Origin: Hydractinia symbiolongicarpus
Lineage: Eukaryota; Cnidaria; Hydrozoa; Anthoathecata; Hydractiniidae
DNA: 64,000 nt
Assembly (NCBI RefSeq): GCF_029227915.1
Contig: NC_079886.1
Coordinates: forward strand, 23,040,501 to 23,104,500
Reading direction: 5' to 3'
The notes under the pieces are model-generated. The model was given only the letters and a program-made list of their open reading frames with translations. It made no database searches and was not told where the DNA came from. The position numbers and the translations under genes are program-made. Shown one piece after another: positions 33,580 through 44,810 of the stretch (position 1 is its first letter; each line of letters starts with the position of its first letter).

Positions 33580-33615
33580 TGTACGACTATGAATATCTAA
33601 ATTCATAGTCGTACA
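33580..33615. other. Perfect 15-bp hairpin in gene C intron 2
   Basis: TGTACGACTATGAAT, six-base loop, then its exact reverse complement. In the transcript it would fold about 67 bases after the exon 2 donor. Confidence 0.8.
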
Positions 33616-34784
33616 GGTTTTTGTTTCAAGCGAAGAAAAATCCAAAAAAAGGGACTGCCGAAACATTTTGAAACAACTTACCAATACCCAAACACAAACG
33701 CCTGCTGTGGCTGCCATAACAAGTGCGGTGATGAACAACGGCCATGTACTCAGAACGGCATTGATCACAGTTTCTCCCATTTTTGACGGATCATACTTGA
33801 CAGCTGGACCAAGAAAACTTACAGCTTTTATATCCAACATATTAATGTAGTCTTGATCAAAAAAAAGATCTGTTTTCGTTGATGTTTGTACTGGCATGGC
33901 GAATGAAACGTTATCGAGGAAGAAGCGATCAATATGTTTATACGGACCAACGTAATTTATATGATTACAACCATAACAACACGACTCTAATGCTAGCTCT
34001 AACATGGCTAAAAAAGAGTGTTCTTATACAGGAAGTTGCATTTTTATAAGTATTGCTTATACAGTTGGCTTAATCGTCAGTGATAAAAACTTGCGAACAT
34101 GTATCTCACTTAGCTACCTCATAAAGCACACTCCAAATGCAACAAAACTTTGGTTTGATATTATGACATTTTTATCTAACAGCCATTACTATTTTTATAC
34201 TGAGCCATACATTTACAAATAATTTTAGGAGAAGAGTAAGATAATAGGAAAATGGCCTATCTACTCTTTTTTCTTTCTTTCTTGTTTTGATAAGTTAAAA
34301 CATTGCAGTGGTTGGGCAGCCATACATAATGTTTATTTTTATGGGAAAAATGAAATTTATTTTGGTTTCTTGTCTGATTTCAGGCGAAAAGAAACTCATT
34401 TCGGTGTCGATTATAATTATTTATAATTAGCTAATATTTAGCTCTTCTATATTGATATATCTATATTATAGAACTTCTATATTGATTAATAATAAAGCAA
34501 ATTAATAAATAAGATCCGGCCCACTTTTCATTTAAATTGAATCGAGTGGAAAAGTCATGGCGATTGTTGGTATGGTAACAGAAAATGATTAGTCATGGAT
34601 AATTAACCAAACAACACTTGAGTGAAACTATGCATACTTAATGTATATGTGATTTATTTCAATGCATACTGTGAAAATATTGTTTTTCTTTCGTAGGTCT
34701 TCACAAGTATTCACATTATGTAATATAGCTAAAACTGTGTAAGAAACAAAATCACCTTAATTTATATAAATATAATGACGACTA

Positions 34785-35036
34785 CCTTGAGGGAATTAAT
34801 TTTCGTAATAAATAATTTTTGCGAAGTTTTTGTTCTCCATTAATACCGTTTTTAAGGACTTTTATGGAGGAGAAATTAAATAAAGACTGCTTAAGCTGGA
34901 GGAAAGTGTGAATCATTTTACAAAACGAAAAAAAAATCAAATTTCGGGAGAAATAATTTTTACGAATTCGGGAGTTTTCCAATAATTTTCGTAGCAACTA
35001 ATTTTCGCGAAATTGATAAAAACTTGCGGAATTAGC
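34785..35036. repeat. Dispersed repeat with GGGAATTAATTTTCG ends, in gene C intron 1
   Basis: Starts GAGGGAATTAATTTTCG and contains several TTCGCGAA-like blocks. Related sequence occurs at 30478-30545 (inverted, gene C intron 7) and 41882-41975. A non-autonomous element is likely. Confidence 0.55.
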
Positions 35037-35661
35037 ATATGTTGTTTTCCTTACAATACTTTAACGAGTCAGTAACTTCTTAAGCGGCTACATGGTTAAT
35101 CCTGAGGCTACATAAGAATTTTGAAGGACCCTCTAAAAAAGACGATGCATTTTACATGTATATCTCTTTGTTGATTGGTTATAGTCAATAAAGAAGAATC
35201 TTTCTTTCTTTTTTATTCTAGTTACTAAATGCGCTCTCTGCCCATTTCTTAACTACGGGCCTGGGCACAAGAACGTTAACATCAAAACCAATCAGTGTCC
35301 GTGTTTTGAATTATTAGAAGTGTGTAAGGGCCGGGGAGGGGGTATTCCGTATTGGAAAGCAAACTCACAAGTTTAACTTTTAAAATGTAGCGGAAAAATA
35401 CTAACTTGGCAAAATTCCAACGACTGTCTTTTTTACTTCATCAATGTACACATATGGTGGATAAATAGAATAAGCCACTGTGAAGTTCTCTCCGCATAAT
35501 CTGTTCTCTTTGACGCGTTGGTGACACCCCTTAAAACGTTGTTGTAATTCATGTCTGAACTCAAATCGATTTGTACAAGAAAAGTACGTTTCGTCTAGTT
35601 GTTGTGTCCGTGGAACTTTACAAGACAGAATAAAAAACAAAACTGCAAGTGGTTTCTGCAT

Positions 35662-36009
35662 GTTAATGGCCTCTAGATTTGATTGTCTTTTTCCTTACAG
35701 TCTGTTCTTTCTTTACTTCCACAACTAGATGGAAATAAAGAATGGATTCTCTTCAAACAGGAAACTAAAGTTTCAAATATGCGTTGCAAGTTATTAAGGA
35801 CATTCTAACTACCATAGTAACACAGTGTTTAATAATTAAAGTCGGGGCAAGTAAAATATAACATAATTAAATATGAACATCAAAAATAGATGTGTTGGTT
35901 CAATCCAAATAATTCTTCTTGTGGAGATCTTGGTAATGCATGTAATAAAAGCATTTTTTGATTCACTCGAACTCTGCAACAGACGCGAATTTTAACGTGG
36001 ACGAAAGAA
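35662..36009. other. Region upstream of gene C, no feature recognised
   Basis: Candidate promoter region of gene C. No TATA box or other site could be supported. Confidence 0.5.
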
Positions 36010-36430
36010 TACGCACGGACATATTCTTCAAAGAGGGTGTTACATCAATGTACTTTTCCCCGTTTTGAGAAATAGATATTATACCCATCGTAAGGCTTTA
36101 ACTGAAGTGGGTAGGTCAGAGTGACCTCCTTCTCATCTCAACGGAATGACAACAGAGTTTTCTTTAGTCAATCAAGACGTAGTGCTTGATGTAATATTTA
36201 TTTTATATGACCTTTTATTTATTAATTTTTTATTTATTTTTTAATTTACTTATTTTATTTTTATTTTTTTTATTCTCGCTGCACAAAAGTTATTTTCGCG
36301 TATTTCCGCGAAAGTGATTATAGAAATCACGCGCAAAAAATAGTACGCACGGACATATTCTTCAAAGAGGGTGTTACATCAATGTACTTTTCCCCGTTTT
36401 GAGAAATAGATATTATACCCATCGTAAGGC
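36010..36430. repeat. 87-bp exact direct repeats flanking 247 bp
   Basis: 36010-36096 and 36344-36430 are the same 87 bases (starting TACGCACGGACATATTC, ending CATCGTAAGGC), 334 bp apart. The spacer is T-rich with TTCGCG motifs. The second copy runs straight into the CCCGTGGA hairpin repeat. Confidence 0.85.
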
Positions 36431-37300
36431 CCGTGGAAAAATCCACTTAGGCGGAAGATTAATGGAAAAGACAGGACGTTTAAGTATTTTGGTGACGTCA
36501 GCAACGTATATGCGACAAAAAACGACGCATCTGTTGTTAAGAGATTGAAAATCTGATCTGTATATGATTACATGCTTTCAACGAACGGTTAAGGAGAATT
36601 CTGCTGACGTCAGCAAAGACCCGGCAAAGTAAGATTTTTTTTTACAAATTTGTATACCCGTTGACTTTATTCTATAAAGCTTGAAACGCTGATAAAAAAG
36701 GGTATAGCAGCATGTAATTTTGACGAATGCTTATAGGGGTTTAAAGATTTTTGATGACGTGATGAACACGTGTTTTCCAAAACCATTTTAAAAAAATTGA
36801 TCGCAACACAATTTCTTTGGCGACTACGAAGAATAATGAACATATCCACTATGCCTGTCACAAACGTAGCGTAATATTGTATAAGACTTGACGAGAAAAC
36901 GGTTAAAAATCCACTTAGGCAGAGGAAAAATAGAAAGAATTCGTCATTTCTATTTTGCTGATGTTAGCAATTCCTCCATGCACGGAGAGTTTTTGTTTGA
37001 ATTTTTTTTTGCCGTTGTTTGCATTGTGTAGAGCTTGCAACGCTGAACAAAATAATGTATGGAAATGCGCGGGTTTAAACGGCAGGAAAGTCTTACCAAT
37101 ATACAAAAAAGCTTTTTTCAGAAATTTTTTGACCCGTTGTCTCTATTGTGTGTGTACAGAGCTTAAAATGCTGTTCAAGAAAATCTATAGGATCATGTAC
37201 GATTGAAAAGTTATTGGGATTTGAATGTATTGTGATGACGTCATCAACCCGTCTGTACTGAAACGGATTTGAAAAACTTACCCAATCTGGTCTGCGGTGA
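36428..37300 (+). repeat. Composite repeat with TGACGTCA palindromes (two copies)
   Basis: Two related copies, 36428-36790 and about 36900-37300, each headed by AAAATCCACTTAGGC and built from diverged monomers that start with a TGCTGACGTCAGCA-type palindrome and contain GTTGTCTCTATTGTG and ATAGGATCATGTA blocks. A third copy is at 55707-56200. Perfect TGACGTCA occurs at 36493, 36605 and 37236. Confidence 0.75.
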
Positions 37301-40284
37301 CCTCTAGTGCAATTGCAATCGCATAGACGCTGTGCTGTAACGTCAGAAAAGTTAAGAAATAAGAAAAAAAAATTTTGGCGACATCAAAGTATAATAAACG
37401 TATCTCTTTTGCCTTTCAAAGACACACGAACACACTTTACCTATTAATATAAATGATGCAAAAAATGAAAACGTGCAATAGCTAATATCAAGAAGATACT
37501 CTTGTGCGCTTATTTGGCGACAGTCAGACACAAACGTAAAACGATGAGATTCCAAGGCTCATCAGAATCAGATTACTGCTCAACCCTTGTGAAATTATGT
37601 AGCTAAAATAATGCTCAATATTTCCGTCGTACCTGTAAATAGAAGCATCAAGCGATATGTGGATTGCACAGTAAACCATTTGGACCATTCGTTTAAATAA
37701 TCTCATTTTATAAATATTTTAGTATATTTTTTTTTCGCATTTAAATGAAGTCTAACAATGAAGCGACTAAATTTCATTGCAGTTAATACCCTGTTCGCTT
37801 GTTAAATGCGAAATCTTATCCCCTTTAAAAATTACCCCATGTGGAGTATCCCCAAAAGGTCTCAAACCAGGCCGTAGGGTATGGTGCAGCTATATTTAAA
37901 CTTTCTTTAACACGTCTTGAAATATTAATGAGAAAAATAAACATCAAAAAATTGTTTATTCTAGGCACGAAAGAACAATTTTTTATTATTCACGACATAA
38001 ATAATTTAGTCTGTTTTTAAAATAAGTAAAATTTTTTGCATTGTTATTTAACCTTCCGTCATTAAAAATGTATTTGATTACGTTTTAATATTTGAATTGT
38101 TATTATTGGTTTCATTTTTCTTTTTGTATGTAATAAAATCTCTCATTTGCTGTGTGACACAGCATGTCATACTACGAGTAATGAATGAATGCACGATTGC
38201 AAACGAACCGCTACACGAACGTGGGCGAATGTAGATGAGTATAGACCTGTCTAGGGAGTATAAACGAATGCAAGAAACTATACTAACCGTTAGCCTGATG
38301 AAACATTTCACTTAAATTGTCCGTCACTGCTGGCAGTTCCAACGTTTGGCACAAAGATAGACAACGTGTTAATGATTTAAATTTAGTACAAGTAAACATC
38401 TGGTCACACATCTGGGCGTGGCCCTTAATAGATATAGATATATATATGCTGTGTCACAAATCCAGCACAATACAGTCTTTCATGTCTTTACAATAATAGA
38501 CGTATTCTGTATGTCTCTGCACAAAATGGCACCGCAAACGAGACACACGAAATGCAGTAAATAAAGGACGGGCGTGGATATATCCACGGGCCACCGACTA
38601 GTTTATTATAATAAAATAATAACTCTCCTGTAAATCTGATGGAAATAAAAACATCGGGGACAGATTTTAGTAACCCTACCGTGGCACAAACAGTCACCTC
38701 CAAAAAACCGCCCTGCTATTCTAGTTTGCAAAATATGTTCTTATGAAAGTTAAAAGATTACTCTATAGTGAAAATCAGTCGAGCGCTTAGTATGGGAACT
38801 CATGCCACAAACATTGTGCTGTAGCACAAACAGTGATGCAACAATGTATTTCAAAAAAATAACTTTTTCTCGAATCGCTTCTGAGAAAAACACAAATCAT
38901 TTTCTATTGTTACAGTGCCGTGGCTAAAATAATGACTACATGTTTTACAAAATCAGTTCCCTAAGTTCCAAAAAGTAATCATGAGCAAAAAATAGTTGCG
39001 TATCACATAGTCACTCCCACACATTCAACACAAGATATCGAAACTGTCATTTCACTGACACTGCAGCTAACCCAACAACAACAAACTCTCTTTGAGATTA
39101 AATTTTTGATCCCTGCATGTATGTCGTTTATAAACTCTGACAGAGTGTTACTTATTATTTAAGACAATTGTTGCTTTTTTAAGGTTCTGTGAGTAATAGA
39201 AGTGGTTTATATCACATCTTCCGCTTTTTGACTTAATAGTTAAGTACTGGGGAAGTCCCGGAAATTCGATATACTACTTTTATATCAGATTAAAATCGGT
39301 AAAATCAGTGAAAAGGGGTTAATCAAGTGGTCTAACGTAGCCAAAAATTCAACTTTTAAACTCGCATGATAAGTGGGTAAGAATTTATGCAAACTTTCAT
39401 TGCAGATATGGTGGTTTTTACAGTAATTAAAAATTAAATTTAAAGTTGAGTTGATGAGGAAGAGTATAAAAATAAGCTGTACATATATTCCGATAGAGTA
39501 ATTTTCACGAAAAAAACGCAGCACAATTGTGGTATATGCTATAAAATAAATCCATTAACTTAACTGTTTTCATGCTTACGTCAACATTTTTTGTGTGGTG
39601 CCTTCAGAAATTTTAAATCGGGAAAAAACACCAATGCTTTTACATTTAAAGTAAAAAGAAAAACAATGTTTAAGATTTTCATGTTAGTTAGGGCAGAATT
39701 TATACCAGTTCAAATTTTAGACAGTTTACTGTGGTGTGATGTTTTAAGCTATTTAAGCACCGGTATCAAACTTTGAATTTAATTTTCCGAGGGCATATTA
39801 ACCTTCCCCGCCCCCTCCCCCTATACAAAATGGAGTTAAAATCAATTATTTTGAATCGTGTTATTTGTGTCAAGTTTGCCGCTTCAAAATTATTTCCATG
39901 TTTTTTATGCAATTTTATAATTATTCATTATATTAATATGCCATAATTTTTTAATTGATTGATTGATTGATTAATTGAGTTTATTCCTCAATGTATCTAT
40001 AGGATACTTAAGCTACCTGCAAAAACAACATAAACAACGTCGAGGTTGTTTTCTTTTGAAAACATTCCCAGTGGTATTTCTGTATAAGTACCAAATTTTA
40101 TGTGTACACTCTTGCGCATGTGAGTACAGTCAAAGTGCCCTGTACATAGATCAAAAAAATTGTGCCATTGGCTCACTCTTCACGAATGACACTGCGTAAC
40201 AAAGAAACCGTGCTTTGCTCTTTCCCATAATCTATACCGAGATTTCGTTGTGATATAAGTCTTTTAGAGGAGATATATTGTGTT
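37301..40284. other. Intergenic, mostly unassigned
   Basis: Holds one minus-strand copy of the CCCGTGGA hairpin repeat (38500-38610). No exon or conserved protein could be supported despite several short open frames. Confidence 0.55.
38500..38610 (-). repeat. CCCGTGGA hairpin repeat, minus-strand copy
   Basis: Reverse complement reads GGCCCGTGGATATATCCACG, then CCCGTCCTTT and later GCCATTTTGTGCAGAGAC, matching 16430-16556 and 46900-47010. Confidence 0.65.
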
Positions 40285-41508
40285 TTATTTATTAGCAGGT
40301 AAAGTCATCATATCTTTAAATTCTGGAAAACTGATTTTTCGATTTTGTTCCAACCTAAGACACAACAAAAGAATGTACGTGAATTTCCACACTTATCAAA
40401 ACTAAATTTAAATTGACAAGCATTACCAAATTAAAACTTCGAAAAACGCACTTAAAATGTTTTAGAACAGCGTCTAGATCTTTTTCATCTGCTTTCTCCA
40501 TGATATGAGTTAAGGCTTCTTTTATATCGTTAGCAGCAACGAACCCTTCACCCATGAAATCAAATGCATTAAATGCAATTTGTGCTGAAAAAAAACATAA
40601 AGTTACAAAATAAGTTTAAAGAAGCAAAAAGGAAAATATTGTACGGAGGGAAAATCACTTTTTTTAACAAGCAACGACTTATAAACAACGCGAGGAACAT
40701 AGTTAAGGTAAAATGAAAATGTAAAAAACGTTCAATTTTCAGGCATATCTTTTTTGCTACTTTTTCTTTCACAATTAACTCAAAGCATAACATCGATATT
40801 TCTTTATTTGTGCCTTTTATATCAAGGCTTCTAAAAAAAGGCATATCAATATTTGCGCTGGGCAAAAAGAAAACAATAAATCAGGCTGACTTGCTGAACA
40901 ACTTAGAAATAACGAGGTTGAACAAAAGAATGGTGTTGCTTATAAAAAATTGAGCATATACCACGATTAGTATTTTAACTGTGATTCGTCAACAATACTC
41001 TTTTAACACGTGTTGGTTTGTAAGGGAAATCTTTAAATTTTCGACGCATAAGTATTTAACTCACTATTATAGGTTTATATAATTCAGTCGATGTCACTTT
41101 TGTACTAGATATAGACTATTTTTTGTCTTTCTGTAAAAATTCTTTTTTGTGTTATTTTGTAGTTCAAAGGAAACTACCCATTATGCCATTAAGAAGTGTT
41201 TTAGTGTTTTACTTCTTTTCAAAGAATGAAAGAAGGAGAGTTTAAAACAGTGTTTTACCTTCTTGAACATTTTTCTCCTCTGTTTCAAGTTTATCAATTA
41301 AATCCATGAATTCATTGAAATCAATTTCACCATTTCCATCATCAATAACAATCGTTAGATTCTCTAAATCTTTATCTGTCGGATTATAACCAATTGTTTT
41401 TAACATATCGCGAATTTGGGTGCATAAAATAAAGCCCTTGTTTTGAGTATCCAACACGCAAAAGGCGTCATTATATTCACGAATTTGATCTGGCGTGAAT
41501 CGATTCAT
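40285..41508 (-). CDS. Calmodulin-like EF-hand protein with degenerate calcium loops
   Basis: Three exons, 41259-41508, 40452-40584 and 40285-40354, joining in frame to 150 residues, the length of calmodulin. The start is the ATG at 41508; an in-frame TAA lies upstream with no ATG between. The four EF-hand segments are spaced as in calmodulin, but each loop lacks key ligands: loop 1 (from D20) ends in Gln instead of Glu at position 12; loop 2 (IDDGNGEIDFNE) has Ile at position 1; loop 3 (DFMGEGFVAAND) has Met at position 3 and Asp at position 12; loop 4 (KLEQNRKISFPE) has Lys at position 1 and Arg instead of Gly at position 6. This resembles myosin light chains or calcium-insensitive calmodulin-like proteins more than a calcium sensor. 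The donor after exon 2 is AA|GTGCGT. AATAAA overlaps the stop codon. Confidence 0.9.
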
Positions 41509-42277
41509 CCTGGCCGGCGTTACTTTTATTTTAAGCAATAAAGCATTTCCTTAAAAAATATATATTTTGTTTTTCTCACTTACCAATAGGGTAGGTCAGT
41601 CAATTTTGTTAAAAATTCATTTTAAATTAATACCTGCTGTCAATCTTTGAACCAATTGAATGCAAGTCGCTTTTTAGATTTGATTCAGTAATTCATAACA
41701 CGAATGTCTCGCTGTATGTTGATTTGAATAAGTAAATCATTTATGAGTAATCATTCCTGCTGTAAGAGTTTTTATTATAATTAAATTAAGTCTGAACATT
41801 TTCCATTTATTAGATACTTCCGCTTAAAAGATATTTGAGTGAAATGAGTACCTATATTAGAAATGTTCTAAGACGCAGTACTTAAGGGAATTAATTTTGG
41901 CGGGAACGAATTTTCCTGAATTTTGTAAGTCCTAACATTTCGCAAAAAATAAATTTCGAGACTTTCGCGACAAAAAGAGTAGATATGTAGAAAACATATA
42001 ATAAATTTAACTGAAGTTGAAATTAGCATATATAGTATATGTTAGTGTTAATTGTTTTTTAAGAAAAAATCCAAATTTCTGCTACCTTTCGTTGCTTAAA
42101 AGTTTCCATTCTCAGTAAACGACACCTGAAAATACATTCCTGTGTTATGTCATTTGTCCTTTTTTCAGTTTCTCTTCAACCCTAGATTTTCACATTGTTT
42201 CAGATTTATTTGCACTGTTTCCTGAAGTTATTTGTTAATTTGAAGAAAAAGACAAACTTTTTTAGTTTGCAAGACAT
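41509..42277. other. Intergenic
   Basis: Upstream region of the calmodulin-like gene. It contains a GGGAATTAATTTT-type repeat fragment at 41882-41975; nothing else was supported. Confidence 0.5.
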
Positions 42278-42307
42278 GTTTCGTCTTGAACGTCAAGACA
42301 TCTTCAG
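42278..42307 (-). other. Hammerhead-like stem-loop 3' of a GIY-YIG relic
   Basis: Minus strand: CTGAAGA (matches CTGANGA), one extra T, stem GTCTTG, five-base loop, stem CAAGAC, then GAAA. Same layout as 54492-54522. It lies on the coding strand, 3' of the GIY-YIG relic 43055-43273, with a LINE fragment in between. The one-base spacer before stem II departs from the standard hammerhead. Confidence 0.5.
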
Positions 42308-42465
42308 TTAATTTAAAAATATGTACAAGTCTATTTTATAAGCTTTTATTACATCAAATAGCATTTGTTACTATAGAAACAATTAAAATAATTACAGTAT
42401 AAAATAAAAAGATATATATAAAATAACTAGTTATCCCAAGGGTAAAAATAAAATGCCTACGTGAA

Positions 42466-42930
42466 CATATAGTAAGTAAGTGAGTATTTATTTATTTGTC
42501 CTAATAGACTGGAGACCATTCCGATAGGATAATACCTAATAGGTAGGAATAACCACCAAACCAAGTTACAGCTTTGAAAAATATTATAATTACAAACTTT
42601 ATGTACTCATAAATTACGATTGATATATGCAACAATAAAAAGATTAAATGTTAAAACTATTATATGATGAAAATAATAAAACTTGACCAGATACTTTAGA
42701 TGACCCAACGACAGCGTAGATATATTAACTTCTAAAAACTGTTGAAGAAGGTTCCAGGAAATGATGGATTGATACTGGATAGAATTATTCCCAAATGTGA
42801 CTGTTCTAACTCTAAGAAAACGTAATGAGCCCGGATTAGCACTATTATTTGGACGATTGCACGCATTAAATGTAATTATAAAATTATTTCGAAGAGTAAG
42901 AGGTAGTTTAAGGTACATATAATTATAATA
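42466..42930 (-). pseudogene. 3' end of a LINE retrotransposon (RT C-terminus)
   Basis: A minus-strand frame at 42607-42918 contains LRFLRVRTVTFGNNSIQYQ followed by SIISWNLL, which fits the C-terminal signature of Jockey/CR1-type LINE reverse transcriptases (R-V-R-T..FG...I.Y....WN.L). The catalytic domain is absent. The presumed 3' end near 42466 has AAGTAAGTGAG-type short repeats, as at many LINE 3' ends. It sits between the GIY-YIG relic and its hammerhead-like tail, so it probably inserted into that older element. Confidence 0.6.
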
Positions 42931-43054
42931 AAATAGAAAAAAAAACTATGAATACAAAAGACTAAAGAAGTGGCCTGAATACATTGTCTTGATATATAAA
43001 ATATACTTACCTGTTTACACACAAATGGTAGTAACCAGGCTCCTAACCTGTTTC

Positions 43055-43273
43055 TTAAGGACTGGTTTCTTCCATCTGATGTGTAAAGCTTAATTTAGAT
43101 AAAGCGGGATCTAAAATGGAAAAACAGTTTTCATCACATGCTCTTTTACACTCATCTGCAGTCAATAAATGTTTGTGGATAGGTGACTGTTTATCACTAC
43201 CTAAATGCTCCTTCATCTTTGATGTCAGGTGTCTTGAAGTTTCACCCACATAACTAACATTACAGTTAGCGCA
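43055..43273 (-). pseudogene. GIY-YIG endonuclease relic, 3' part
   Basis: Minus-strand frame reads CANCNVSYVGETSRHLTSKM and onward to a TAA at 43055. The YVG with following R...EH is the second half of a GIY-YIG nuclease as found in Penelope-like and related retroelements. The frame is interrupted at 43273/43274 by the inverted-repeat element and resumes at 45978. It is unlike the copies in the 1-7017 array, so it belongs to another family. Confidence 0.75.
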
Positions 43274-44810
43274 TTACGGAGTTTCATACCGCGCAGCTCT
43301 GGGCACTAGCGAAGCGCTTGTAGGGACAAATTTTTATATCCCCCGCAGAGCGTAAAGCATTTGCTAAGAAAAACATGCAGTACGAAGAGAATTATTTACT
43401 TTTTCCTTTGTATTTTTACTTTTTAAACTGGCGCGATATATTGATTTTACAATTATTTAAAGGAAGGATACTCAGTATTGACATAAGATTGTATATTATG
43501 AAAGTTAAAGACCTAAACTTGGTTATTATAATTGCTTCAAGTTGTGGGGTACACTCATCATGAAAAGTTGGCAGTCAAAAGAGAAAGAAACCTTATTTTG
43601 GTAGCTAGTTACATCACAAGTTTTAATATTGTCTTAAAAATATCACAGTGTTGATCAAAGAGGCATTGCTAGCATGTCATTCAAGATTTATATAGATAGT
43701 AGTACAGCCAAAATAATGTAGCTCATTAAACACAGTAAAGAAAACAATGGGTTTTTTTCTAAAGTAATAGTTTCATGCTCATTAAACAGATACCTAGCTA
43801 GCTATAATATTTAAAAACAATTCCAAAATTTCTTATTTTGTGTTTGCTAGAAACTTTATTTAACTAACCAGGGCGTAGTTCCCTACATTTTTTATAAACC
43901 AAATTAAAAATTGTCAAAAAGCTGGCTGTATCTGTCTCGTTGTAGTTTTTGTTAGCTAGGCGTCACACTGGGCCACTCATATATATTGTAGCCTTATTCA
44001 TACAGTAATCAGATATATAGGTTGGTAAGTGCCCAGATGGTAAAAATAGGATCATAAAAACTCATTTCTAATATCACTCAACTTAACAGTGCAGTTCAAA
44101 CACCAACTTAGCCTTAAAAATTGCTACGCTTGCATTGGAATAATTTTAATCTGTAAAGTACAAAGTTTCTACCGCTGCGAAATATAAAATAAAATAACGT
44201 ACTGTGGTTAAAATAAACACATTTAATGGAAAACAACTTTTTAAACAAATTTAGTGACTTTAACTTTTTTCGTCAAATAGTTTTGGTTGCCACATTTTTC
44301 CTATGTCAATGTACCAAAATTACTATAGCTATCACAAAATTGTAAAAGTGGACCTTGCCTAAATTTATTCTTGCATTTTACCAAAATTAAGAACACAGTA
44401 ATATAGTGTAACATGCTATTATATATATCCCTTCCTAGCTAGCTATGTAATATTTATATACAATAATTTCTAACGAAAAGTCAAAGCCAGTTATTATATC
44501 ATTGAAGTGTGTATTTTATTTTCAGTCGATTTCATCTATGCTCTTTTTTATATAACAGAAAACGAAAGTTGTGTTCTCATTCGCTTATTCACTAGCCTTT
44601 TAAAATAAGTCCGATAATCTTTAAGGAAATCGGAAACAAACACGGAATGATAAATGCGGGGCTGCAATGTTTTGGCAGGCCTGTTCCGTACGAAATTAAA
44701 TAATTATAAACTTTACAAGTGACAAGAAAATAGCTAGCTATACAGCAATACAAAGTTCTCCGTTTCTCAGACTGATATAGTACAGGCGATTGTGCGTAGT
44801 ATAAAATCTC

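Larger units (their letters stand above)
28545..35661 (-). pseudogene. Gene C: potassium-filter glutamate-receptor-like channel with in-frame stop
   Basis: Nine exons: 35406-35661, 33682-34007, 32918-33012, 32063-32222, 31582-31648, 31236-31289, 30777-30994, 29675-29861, 28545-28660, joining to 493 codons. Exons 3-7 have the same lengths as in A and B (95, 160, 67, 54, 218). Architecture as in gene B: signal peptide, S1 (FTVAYSIYPPYVY), M1, pore FWWAFISMTTVG joined to YGDRKP, M2 ending MYTASLSSAFTSA, S2 with the acidic site residue (NFYMEY), C-terminal helix in exon 8, short tail. Codon 277 (32069-32071) is TAG where A and B have CAA (Gln), so translation would end before S2. The exon 1 donor is A|GTTAGT rather than the G|GTAA of its paralogues. 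Introns are swollen by repeats. It could be a pseudogene, a null allele, or a single-base error (CAG to TAG). Confidence 0.85.

Noticed and set aside
37352-37706. Two overlapping minus-strand frames that might be a small gene
   Set aside because: No conserved motif, no convincing splice pair and no start context.
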